A stretch of 20,421 bases of DNA from assembly GCA_964628455.1 (NCBI GenBank), contig CAZVPD010000057.1:1-20421 (forward strand), read 5' to 3'. Position numbers and translations under genes: made by a program. The notes beneath the pieces are model-generated. The model ran no database searches and was not told the origin of the DNA. It was given only the letters and a program-made list of their open reading frames with translations. Below, one piece after another: positions 1 to 6,504 of this stretch. Numbering within the stretch: position 1 is the stretch's first letter; each line of letters begins with the position of its first letter. The DNA is from JAQVWU01 sp964628455 (GTDB taxonomy: Bacteria > Bacillota > Clostridia > Oscillospirales > CAG-272).

Positions 1-43
1 CTGGGTCGTCATTATGGCAACTATTTTTTATTGCATCTTCATT

Positions 44-658
44 TTACAATGAACCTGTTTTTTTATTCGCTTCTTCTTTGCGCTCCTCCGGGAGTTCGAC
101 ACACCAGTTCGCCGTATTCTTCAGTTGTCCGCTGACCGCGTTTCTGATTCCGTAAACACCCACGGTCTTGCCGCACTGATTTTTCAGAAAGCTCGCGACG
201 GAACTGAAATGACCGTCGCCCGAAAAAATTATAAACACCTGTATATCCTGTGAGGATAACGCTTTCTGATAAATATGATCGAGCATAATAAAATCGGTAT
301 AATCTTTTTTTACATAAGCCGCCGCATTCTGCGTTTCGATGATGTAATTCGTCACTTCGCGGATTTTTGGTATTTCGGCGCGCAGCGCCTGATTCGAAAA
401 ATCCGCGAAAACCAAAACTTCCCTGACGTTATAGGCGCCGGACATTTTATCGCGCCATTCTTTTAAATCGGGTTTTTTCGAATACATTTTATCCAGTGAT
501 ATATACCAGTGTTCGAAATCGACAAAAGCGACAGCCCTGGGTTTATTATTCCTTCCTGCCATGATTCGTCCGAAAAATCCTGTTATCTTGCTTCGCCGCC
601 TTCCGTTAAAACCGAGGGCGGAAAACGCCGGGTAACGCGCGGTTTTCCGCGCGTTCAC
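44..658 (-). CDS. NYN-domain (LabA/DUF88-like) putative RNase
   Basis: This 204-residue protein has a NYN (PIN-like nuclease) domain from about residue 40 to 190. Visible marks are a first strand with an acidic residue (AVAFVDFEH), a second strand VLVFADFS, and the late motif IIFSGDGHF, which corresponds to the usual SGDSDF. Family members are thought to be metal-dependent RNases; the substrate is unknown. The start chosen is a GTG at 658, preceded by GGAAGG at good spacing and only 27 nt after the rubrerythrin stop, so the two genes are probably cotranscribed. An ATG at 562 (residue 33) is an alternative, because the first 32 residues are basic and not domain-like, but its ribosome site is weak. 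The C-terminal tail is short, charged and Lys/Glu-rich. Confidence is good for the family and low for a specific role. Confidence 0.8.
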   Translation of the reverse strand: MNARKTARYPAFSALGFNGRRRSKITGFFGRIMAGRNNKPRAVAFVDFEHWYISLDKMYSKKPDLKEWRDKMSGAYNVREVLVFADFSNQALRAEIPKIREVTNYIIETQNAAAYVKKDYTDFIMLDHIYQKALSSQDIQVFIIFSGDGHFSSVASFLKNQCGKTVGVYGIRNAVSGQLKNTANWCVELPEERKEEANKKTGSL

Positions 659-685
659 CCTCTGCCTTCCGCTCTCCGGTCCTCT

Positions 686-1225
686 TTATTTTTTGATGGA
701 GAAATAGCCCTGCGGATGGTCGCAAACCGGACAGATTGCCGGAGCTTTCTCACCCACATGGATATGACCGCAGTTGGTGCACTGCCAAATGACAACCTGA
801 TCGCTTACATATAAAGTTTTGTCCCTGACTTTTTCCAGCAGACGGAGATAGCGCGCTTCATGTTCTTTTTCGATTTTGGCTACCGATTCAAATAAAAAGG
901 CTATGTTGGCGAATCCCTCTTCTTTTGCTGTTTTGGCAAAACCGGGGTACATGTCCGTCCATTCGTAGTTTTCACCCGCAGCGGCCCCTTCAAGATTTTC
1001 GGGCGTCTGTCCTATTCCGTCATGAAGCAGCTTAAACCAGATTTCGGCATGCTCTTTTTCGTTTGCCGCGGTTTCTTCGAAAATCCTGGAAACTTCGATC
1101 AGGCCTTCTTTTTTAGCTGCGGATGCGAAATAGGTGTATTTATTGCGTGCCTGACTTTCACCTGCGAATGCAGCCGCCAAATTGGCTTCTGTTTTGCTTC
1201 CCTTTAACTCTTTTAATTCTTTCAT
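686..1225 (-). CDS. rbr: Rubrerythrin
   Basis: Rubrerythrin is a cytoplasmic diiron protein that reduces hydrogen peroxide in anaerobes, using electrons from rubredoxin or similar donors. The 179-residue product has an N-terminal ferritin-like four-helix domain with ligand motifs E23 (AGESQARNKY), EKEH at 56-59 and EKEH at 119-122. A C-terminal rubredoxin-like domain has CTNCG (C149, C152) and CPVC (C165, C168). Length and domain order are normal for the family. The ATG at 1225 is chosen because GGGAGG lies just upstream and because a longer reading frame beginning at 1318 would start inside the -35 box of its own promoter. It leads a likely two-gene transcript with the NYN protein and is divergent from polA. 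The pairing of an oxidative-stress protein with a putative RNase is noted but unexplained. Confidence 0.95.
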   Translation of the reverse strand: MKELKELKGSKTEANLAAAFAGESQARNKYTYFASAAKKEGLIEVSRIFEETAANEKEHAEIWFKLLHDGIGQTPENLEGAAAGENYEWTDMYPGFAKTAKEEGFANIAFLFESVAKIEKEHEARYLRLLEKVRDKTLYVSDQVVIWQCTNCGHIHVGEKAPAICPVCDHPQGYFSIKK

Positions 1226-1286
1226 TTTAAAACCTCCCTGTTTTTGAATTTCGGAATCCATGACTTGTCTTCTCATGCTTACACTG

Positions 1287-1315
1287 TTCATTATAGTATA
1301 GAACCGCGATATAAT
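1287..1315 (+). promoter_or_regulatory. Possible polA promoter
   Basis: A perfect TATAAT stands at 1310-1315 on the plus strand with a poor -35 (TTCATT, 1287-1292) at 17-nt spacing. It is the best candidate upstream of polA and lies almost exactly back to back with the rubrerythrin promoter. The weak -35 keeps this tentative. Confidence 0.35.
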
Positions 1316-1318
1316 CAA
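1290..1318 (-). promoter_or_regulatory. Promoter of rubrerythrin-NYN operon
   Basis: Reading on the minus strand there is TTGATT (1318-1313), a 17-nt spacer and a perfect TATAAT (1295-1290). Transcription would start near 1283, giving a leader of roughly 58 nt before the rubrerythrin ATG at 1225. Confidence 0.7.
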
Positions 1319-1369
1319 GAGTAATTTTTAAATAAGACTCCTGATTTTTTTTGAAAGGGATACGCCGAT

Positions 1370-3925
1370 ATGAAAACTTTTCTCCTTGTCGACGGCAACA
1401 GCGTTCTGTACCGGTCTTTTTACGGAATACGTCCGCTGACCACAAAGGACGCGCTTCCGACCAACGCCGTTTACGGAATGACCGCCGTACTTCTGAAACA
1501 TCTGGAAGCACTGCGGCCCGATTACGCCGCAGTGGCCTTTGATCTGCCTGCTCCTACTTTCCGCCACATCAAATATGACGGTTATAAAGCAACGCGAAAG
1601 AGAATGCCCGACGAATTTGCGGTGCAGATGCCTTATGCGCGCGAATGCGCGGCCGCGATGGGTCTGGCGGTCGTTGAATCCGAGGGCTATGAAGCGGACG
1701 ATATACTGGGGACACTGGCCAACCCCGAAGGGCTTATCAGCAGTATTCCCGGCGGCGTATTCACCTACATTCTGACAGGCGACCGCGATTCATTTCAGCT
1801 GATCGATTCCTTCACCCATGTCCTGCTTGCCGGAAACAACGAAACGTCCGAATACGGCGAAGAGGAATTCAGGGATAAATACGGCATCGACCCGCCGCAG
1901 TTTGTCGACGTCAAAGCGCTCATGGGCGACCCCTCGGATAATATACCCGGCGTGTCCGGCATCGGTGAAAAAACCGCTTTGAAATTAATCGCCGAATGCG
2001 GTTCACTCGACGGCGTTTATGCGGATATCGAGAATGTTCCGGCCGGAAAATCCGCCAAAGAAAAACTGAAGGCCGGAAAAGAAAGCGCATATCTTTCCCT
2101 GTTTCTCGCAAAAATAAAAACGGACATCCCCCTTGGGCTGACATGCGGGAGCCTTGTCTACACAGGTGCCGACCGTACGCGGCTGCGCAATCTGTTTGCA
2201 CGGCTTGAATTCGGCGCTTTTATCAAAAGACTTACACTGGAGGATGACGGTGCGGGAAAAGAAGCGTCAGAGACGCATGTGCAGATCAGCTGCGTTTCCG
2301 ATCCCGAAACACTGTCCGCCATAACCGAAGCTGCTTTTACGGTCGGTGAAAGCGATGTATATATCTATGACGGTAAAAATTCGCTTGCCTGTCCGGCCGG
2401 CGCCGCGCGTTCGTTTTTTGAAAGCGATGAACGTAAATTTATCGTATACGACCTCAAGCGATGCAGAGCCCTGCTGGCCCGGTCGGGCATCGATTTTGCT
2501 CCCGCGGACAGGGCGGCAAACGTCTTCGATGTCATGCTCGCCGCTTACGTGCTCAATCCTTCCGACGGCGGATACAGCCTGCCGAAGCTTGCGATGTCCT
2601 ATTTAAACAGAACCGCCGGCAGTTCGCCGGAAGCGGATACGGTTCTGCTCTTCAGCCTAAAAAAGGAAATGGAACCCAAAATCACCGATTCGTCACAGTC
2701 CTATCTGTTTACAGGAATCGAACTTCCGCTTGCATCCGTTTTATGCGACATGGAGAGGACCGGTTTCAAAGTCGACGTGCACGGACTTGCCGCTTTTTCG
2801 GATTATCTTGGTAAAATTGCCGACCAGCGCACGGAAGAGATTTACACGGTCACGGGAAGCGTTTTTAATATAAATTCGCCGAAGCAGCTCGGTGAAGTTC
2901 TTTTTGATAAACTCGGTCTGCCCTCACCCAAAAAGACGAAGACCGGTTATTCGACCGCTGCCGAAACACTCGAAAAACTGCGCCCGTTCAGCCCCGTGAT
3001 CGATAAAATTCTGGAATACCGTCAGGTAGTCAAATTAAAATCGACCTACGCAGACGGACTTTGCGCCGTTGCGGACAAGGACGGGCGCGTTCATACAAGC
3101 TTCAACCAGACCGTCGCCTCTACGGGCAGACTTTCATCGACCGAACCGAATCTGCAGAATATACCTATACGGCAGGATCTCGGACGCGAACTGCGCCGTT
3201 ATTTTATATCCGAAAACGAAAATTACCTGCTGATCGACGCGGATTATTCCCAGATCGAGCTCAGGCTGCTCGCCTGCATATCCGGCGACGAACGAATGAT
3301 AAGGGCGTTTTCGGAAGGAGACGATATACACGCCATCACCGCGTCGCAGGTATTCGGCGTTCCGCTCGGACAGGTGACGCCCGATTTGCGCAAACGCGCC
3401 AAAGCGGTCAATTTCGGCATTGTTTACGGGATCGGCGAGTTTTCGCTTGCAGCCGATATAGGCGTGTCAAAATTCGAAGCCGCCGAATACATAAAAAATT
3501 ATTTCGCGAAATATCCGGGTGTCGCCGACTATATGAAGCGCGTTAAGGAAAACGCGAAAAGGGACGGTTATGTTTCAACCCTGTTCGGCCGAAGAAGGTA
3601 TATCCCGGAACTCTCGTCCCCCAAGGCCGCGGTACGTGCTTTCGGAGAACGGGTCGCCATGAACAGCCCCATTCAGGGCACCGCCGCAGATATCATCAAA
3701 CTCGCGATGACAGGAACCGCGCGTGCTCTGGCCGCCGCGAGGCTCGATGCCCGGCTGATCCTGCAGGTCCATGACGAACTCATTGTAGAATGCAGCCGTC
3801 CGTGCGCCGCCGAAACAGCCCGTATACTCCGGCATGAAATGGAGAGGGCCGCGGACCTTGCGGTACCGCTGTCCACCGATATCTCTTTCGGAAGCAACTG
3901 GTACGAACAAAACGAACAACTATAA
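1370..3925 (+). CDS. polA: DNA polymerase I
   Basis: DNA polymerase I removes RNA primers and fills gaps in replication and repair. The 851-residue product has an N-terminal 5'-3' exonuclease (LLVDGNSVLYRSFYG near residue 5; GDRDSFQL; a helix-hairpin-helix at DNIPGVSGIGEKTA). A degenerate 3'-5' exonuclease-like domain follows (about 310-470), then a family A polymerase domain with motif A DYSQIELR (D625), motif B KAVNFGIVYG and motif C QVHDEL (D802). The middle domain lacks the DxE catalytic pair and the last catalytic Asp, so proofreading is probably absent, as in Bacillus-type Pol I. Start is an ATG with an AAAGGGA site upstream. It is monocistronic by layout, since the next gene has its own promoter. 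Length is normal for a Firmicute Pol I. Confidence 0.98.
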   Translation: MKTFLLVDGNSVLYRSFYGIRPLTTKDALPTNAVYGMTAVLLKHLEALRPDYAAVAFDLPAPTFRHIKYDGYKATRKRMPDEFAVQMPYARECAAAMGLAVVESEGYEADDILGTLANPEGLISSIPGGVFTYILTGDRDSFQLIDSFTHVLLAGNNETSEYGEEEFRDKYGIDPPQFVDVKALMGDPSDNIPGVSGIGEKTALKLIAECGSLDGVYADIENVPAGKSAKEKLKAGKESAYLSLFLAKIKTDIPLGLTCGSLVYTGADRTRLRNLFARLEFGAFIKRLTLEDDGAGKEASETHVQISCVSDPETLSAITEAAFTVGESDVYIYDGKNSLACPAGAARSFFESDERKFIVYDLKRCRALLARSGIDFAPADRAANVFDVMLAAYVLNPSDGGYSLPKLAMSYLNRTAGSSPEADTVLLFSLKKEMEPKITDSSQSYLFTGIELPLASVLCDMERTGFKVDVHGLAAFSDYLGKIADQRTEEIYTVTGSVFNINSPKQLGEVLFDKLGLPSPKKTKTGYSTAAETLEKLRPFSPVIDKILEYRQVVKLKSTYADGLCAVADKDGRVHTSFNQTVASTGRLSSTEPNLQNIPIRQDLGRELRRYFISENENYLLIDADYSQIELRLLACISGDERMIRAFSEGDDIHAITASQVFGVPLGQVTPDLRKRAKAVNFGIVYGIGEFSLAADIGVSKFEAAEYIKNYFAKYPGVADYMKRVKENAKRDGYVSTLFGRRRYIPELSSPKAAVRAFGERVAMNSPIQGTAADIIKLAMTGTARALAAARLDARLILQVHDELIVECSRPCAAETARILRHEMERAADLAVPLSTDISFGSNWYEQNEQL

Positions 3926-3932
3926 TTCCTTT

Positions 3933-3954
3933 GTGAAATGAAGACGAATTTCAC
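3933..3954 (+). terminator. Weak hairpin after polA
   Basis: GTGAAAT (3933-3939) and ATTTCAC (3948-3954) form a 7-bp stem with an 8-nt loop eight bases after the polA stop. It is followed by GGCCTTATTTTA rather than a clean T-run, so termination is only possible. Confidence 0.35.
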
Positions 3955-3968
3955 GGCCTTATTTTATG

Positions 3969-4007
3969 CGATTTTAACAATAATTTATGTATTTATTGTT
4001 AAAATCG
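3969..4007. repeat. Perfect 15-bp inverted repeat upstream of the surface-protein promoter
   Basis: CGATTTTAACAATAA (3969-3983) is followed after 9 nt by its exact complement (3993-4007). The arm is AT-rich and has no T-tract after it. It ends 4 bp before the -35 box of the next gene, so it may be an operator; it could instead be a weak terminator for polA or a relic of a small mobile repeat. Confidence 0.6.
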
Positions 4008-4011
4008 ACTA

Positions 4012-4040
4012 TTTACAAAGTTTCATAATAGTGTTACAAT
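4012..4040 (+). promoter_or_regulatory. Promoter of CBM9-like surface protein
   Basis: TTTACA (4012-4017), a 17-nt spacer and TACAAT (4035-4040) give a near-consensus sigma-A promoter. Transcription should start near 4047, leaving a leader of about 56 nt. Confidence 0.65.
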
Positions 4041-4050
4041 CAGTATACGG

Positions 4051-4062
4051 ATGTTTAAACAT
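4051..4062. promoter_or_regulatory. 12-bp palindrome at the transcription start
   Basis: ATGTTTAAACAT is a perfect palindrome a few bases past the predicted transcription start of the surface-protein gene. A position like this suits a repressor site, but the AT-rich setting makes chance possible. Confidence 0.3.
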
Positions 4063-4102
4063 TTAAATATACCGAATTTTTTAAAAAACGGAGGATAAAT
4101 CA

Positions 4103-5020
4103 TTGAAAAAGACAGCAAAAACATTCATTACCGTTATGATCGCGGTTTTACTGGCCGCAGCTCCGATGACGGTTTTTGCGCTGACGCCTATCGGCGATAT
4201 CAGCGTTCCCTTCGGCACTCCGACCATCGACGGCAATCTTGCCCAGGGTGAGTGGTCCGAAAACAACAAGATCGTGGTTGACCAGAATTCCGCAACAGCA
4301 GAAGGCTGGCTCGGCGAAGTTCCCGCAGACCTGAAAATCGACTTCTATTACACATGGGACACGGATTTTCTTTATTTCGCGGGCGTTATAACAGACCCTA
4401 CCTTCTTCTATTCCGCATCCGGAGACAACTACAACGGAGATGCTTTCCAGATATCCCTGAACCTTGGTCAGGTTTTTAAATCAGCCGATTACGAAAGAGC
4501 GATATTCTATTCGTGGGGCTGCCTCGAAGACGGCACCGTTGACGTATTCCGTCAGGAATCCATGGACAACATCGTTCTTGAAGACGTTGGATTTTCCAAA
4601 AAAATCGATACCGGCTGGCAGTTTGAGATCAAAATGGACTGGGCTACCCTTGTGAAAGACGTTGCCGATAAAGCCGATGTCACTGTCGCTGTCGAACCCG
4701 GCCTTAAGATCAACGCTCTGATCTGCTATCTCGACCATGACGATACGGGCGCCCTGATCAACGCGTTCTTCACATCCAATACAGCGCCCGGCGGATGGGA
4801 TCCCGATGTATTCGGCATCACACTGAACCTGGCAGCCAAACCCGAAGTGACCGAGGCTCCCGCAGTCGAAGCTCCGGCAGAAGACGCCCCCGCAGCAGAA
4901 GCGGCCGAGACCCCCGCGGCAGAAGCTCCCGCAGCCCAGACAGCCGACACCGCCGTTTTGGCGGCAGCGCTGGCAATGCTTGCGGCAGGCGCCGTCATAG
5001 TGGCAGCAAAGAAGAAATAA
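4103..5020 (+). CDS. Secreted CBM9-like surface protein with C-terminal membrane anchor
   Basis: The 305-residue product starts at TTG (4103), with GGAGG eight bases upstream; no ATG fits better. Residues 1-26 are a signal peptide ending VFA. Residues about 35-245 look like a family 9 carbohydrate-binding (DOMON-like) beta-sandwich: PTIDGNLAQGEW near the start, then YYTWDTDFLYFAGVITD and NGDAFQISLNL. A Pro/Ala/Glu-rich spacer follows (about 250-280), then a hydrophobic segment and a KKK tail. The end, QTADTAVLAA, resembles clostridial QTGD sortase-type anchors but lacks the Gly. The protein is therefore probably displayed at the cell surface and may bind glycans; no catalytic domain is visible. 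It stands alone between its own promoter and a strong terminator. CBM9-like folds also occur in non-sugar-binding proteins, so the ligand is open. Confidence 0.75.
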   Translation: MKKTAKTFITVMIAVLLAAAPMTVFALTPIGDISVPFGTPTIDGNLAQGEWSENNKIVVDQNSATAEGWLGEVPADLKIDFYYTWDTDFLYFAGVITDPTFFYSASGDNYNGDAFQISLNLGQVFKSADYERAIFYSWGCLEDGTVDVFRQESMDNIVLEDVGFSKKIDTGWQFEIKMDWATLVKDVADKADVTVAVEPGLKINALICYLDHDDTGALINAFFTSNTAPGGWDPDVFGITLNLAAKPEVTEAPAVEAPAEDAPAAEAAETPAAEAPAAQTADTAVLAAALAMLAAGAVIVAAKKK

Positions 5021-5036
5021 GTTCATAAAGAACCGA

Positions 5037-5067
5037 AGAAAGCGCATGACCGGTTCATGCGCTTTCT
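5037..5067. terminator. Bidirectional terminator between surface protein and ispE
   Basis: AGAAAGCGCATGA (5037-5049) pairs perfectly with 5055-5067 around a 5-nt loop, a 13-bp stem between two convergent genes. The T-tract after it is short (TTTCTCT), so it may act with or without Rho. Confidence 0.75.
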
Positions 5068-5080
5068 CTATGCCTGTATC

Positions 5081-5947
5081 TTATTCACGCCGGCCTGCGG
5101 CGTTCTTATCCCACGGAACGCACATAAACGAGTCGTAACCCGCTTTTTTTAAAACAGCATGGGCGGCGCCGGCTTTATCCGGGTCACCGAAAAGGCCGAA
5201 AACCGCAGGACCGCTTCCGCTCATCGCGGCGCCGAGTGCTCCGTTCTCAAGCATAATGTTTTTGATCTGTATTTCAAAAGGAGAAACGTTTTCAAAAGCA
5301 TTGTATAAACTGCCGGCTATTGCCCGTAAATCTCCGTTTTCGATAGCGGACTTCATATCTCCGATCGCTCTGACTTTGCGGTCGCATACATCATCGATAC
5401 AATGAAAAGCCCAGCGCGTGGATATTCGTCCGCATCCGATCGCGATGACAATGCTGCAGCCGGGCATGCCGGGGCATCTCCGGAGCATTTCTCCGATCCC
5501 GGCCGCATAACAGGTGCCGCGCCTGATACAAAAAGGGATATCCGCACCGAGTTTTGTTCCTATCGAACACAGCTGTTTAAGAGAACAGCCGGTTTCATAA
5601 AGAATGTTGAGACCTATCAGTGTTGCGGCTGCGTCCGTGCTGCCCCCGCCCAGCCCGGCGGCAATGGGTATCGTTTTTGTAAGGTGAAAAGACGCTCCGC
5701 CTGTTTTCCCTGTTTCGGCAAAAAAAGCCTCGGCAGCTTTTATAATGAGATTATTGGGTCCGCAGGAAAGCTTTTCTTCGGCACCCGTCAGTATAATTCC
5801 GCTTTCCTTTCGCTCTATATCCAGCGTATCGCACAGACTTACCGTCTGCATAACGCTTTCTATATTATGAAATCCTTCGTTGTTCATATTATGAACTTCA
5901 AGAAAAAGATTGATTTTGGCAGGCGCCGTCACTGTGATTTTATTCAT
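5081..5947 (-). CDS. ispE: 4-diphosphocytidyl-2-C-methyl-D-erythritol kinase
   Basis: IspE phosphorylates the 2-hydroxyl of CDP-methylerythritol with ATP in the MEP route to isoprenoids. The 288-residue product shows the GHMP kinase pattern: PAKINLFLEV at 9-18 with catalytic Lys11, the glycine-rich ATP loop PIAAGLGGGSTDAAAT at about 94-109, catalytic Asp136 in LGADIPFC, and the C-terminal motif MSGSGPAVFGLF. Length is normal. The ATG start is preceded by CGGAG. The gene is monocistronic here, converges on the surface-protein gene, and is divergent from nrdD with its own TTGACA promoter. No other MEP gene is in the window. The organism therefore probably makes isoprenoids by the MEP rather than the mevalonate route. 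Confidence 0.95.
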   Translation of the reverse strand: MNKITVTAPAKINLFLEVHNMNNEGFHNIESVMQTVSLCDTLDIERKESGIILTGAEEKLSCGPNNLIIKAAEAFFAETGKTGGASFHLTKTIPIAAGLGGGSTDAAATLIGLNILYETGCSLKQLCSIGTKLGADIPFCIRRGTCYAAGIGEMLRRCPGMPGCSIVIAIGCGRISTRWAFHCIDDVCDRKVRAIGDMKSAIENGDLRAIAGSLYNAFENVSPFEIQIKNIMLENGALGAAMSGSGPAVFGLFGDPDKAGAAHAVLKKAGYDSFMCVPWDKNAAGRRE

Positions 5948-5999
5948 TGTCTGTAAACTCCGATATCAGAATATATACTTTAAAGTGAACTATTTAATT

Positions 6000-6028
6000 A
6001 TTTTACAATATAAAACATCTTTTGTCAA
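6000..6028 (-). promoter_or_regulatory. Promoter of ispE
   Basis: On the minus strand a perfect TTGACA (6028-6023), a 17-nt spacer and TAAAAT (6005-6000) precede ispE by about 50 nt. Confidence 0.65.
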
Positions 6029-6285
6029 TGATAGAACGACAACTTTATGTTAAAATATTCTTATTTTGAACACAAATAGAAATAAATCGTTTCATCCGAA
6101 AATGATTTGTCGAAAAAAAACGAAAAATCGTATATTAAAACCGCGTCCTGTCTTTTTCCGGCACACACGGCTCCGGAGATAATCCGCATACGGTCATGAA
6201 ATGTATTTGTGCACTTTACGGCTTTTATGACAATTATGTAAAAATTCCGTGTGTATTTTCGTTGAACATTAAGTAATAAATTGTC
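6029..6285. other. AT-rich intergenic spacer between ispE and nrdD promoters
   Basis: I find no convincing gene in this stretch. The only small open frame (6196-6276, 26 residues) lacks a ribosome site. It has A-runs near 6114-6120 and a CCGG-based short hairpin near 6159-6177, but nothing I can name. Upstream control of nrdD is possible here. Confidence 0.5.
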
Positions 6286-6314
6286 TTGACAAAAGTCATT
6301 CTATACTATATAAT
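6286..6314 (+). promoter_or_regulatory. Consensus promoter of nrdD
   Basis: TTGACA (6286-6291), a 17-nt spacer and TATAAT (6309-6314) match the sigma-A consensus exactly. The predicted start near 6321 leaves a leader of roughly 185 nt. A 5-2-5 dyad (TTGTC-TT-GACAA, 6281-6292) overlaps the -35. Confidence 0.85.
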
Positions 6315-6349
6315 TGTATAAGCAAAAAGGCTCATACAACATATAGTGT
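6303..6349 (+). promoter_or_regulatory. Two NrdR-box-like sites at the nrdD promoter
   Basis: The site ATACAACATATAGTGT (6334-6349) matches 14 of 16 positions of the NrdR box as I remember it (ACACWATATWTWGTGT). A more degenerate partner, ATACTATATAATTGTAT (6303-6319), overlaps the -10 box. Their left halves begin 31 bp apart, about three helical turns, which is the usual spacing of paired NrdR boxes. NrdR is the ATP/dATP-sensing repressor of ribonucleotide reductase genes; its gene is not in this window. The AT-rich setting makes the weaker box less certain. Confidence 0.55.
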
Positions 6350-6494
6350 ATGATGTGTTTTCCGTCTCTATATAGACGCAGCGAAAAACGTCTGGGCGGA
6401 TACTGTTCCATTCTTTTGTTTCTGCCGGAGCATAAAAAAGGCCGGAACATTTGTAAACAAGCCGCGGCTGACCCGAAGCCGGCGACATCACAGA
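6350..6494 (+). promoter_or_regulatory. Long, possibly structured nrdD leader
   Basis: The leader contains CGTCT (6363-6367), AGACG (6374-6378) and CGTCT again (6389-6393), so the middle arm can pair either way. TGTTCC (6404-6409) can pair with GGAACA (6444-6449), and CGGCT (6465-6469) with AGCCG (6477-6481). I recognise no known riboswitch class, in particular no B12 box. Confidence 0.3.
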
Positions 6495-6504
6495 AGGAGT
6501 TCGG

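Noticed and set aside
1226..1318. Longer N-terminus for rubrerythrin
   Set aside because: The extension begins in the -35 box of the promoter, and the ATG at 1225 has a near-perfect ribosome site.
4840..4960. Pro/Ala/Glu-rich DNA repeats as a possible CRISPR or minisatellite
   Set aside because: The repeats are short, irregular and in frame; they code for the wall-spanning linker of the surface protein.
6196..6276. 26-residue small open frame upstream of nrdD
   Set aside because: There is no ribosome site and no sign of coding, and the region is AT-rich enough to give such frames by chance.
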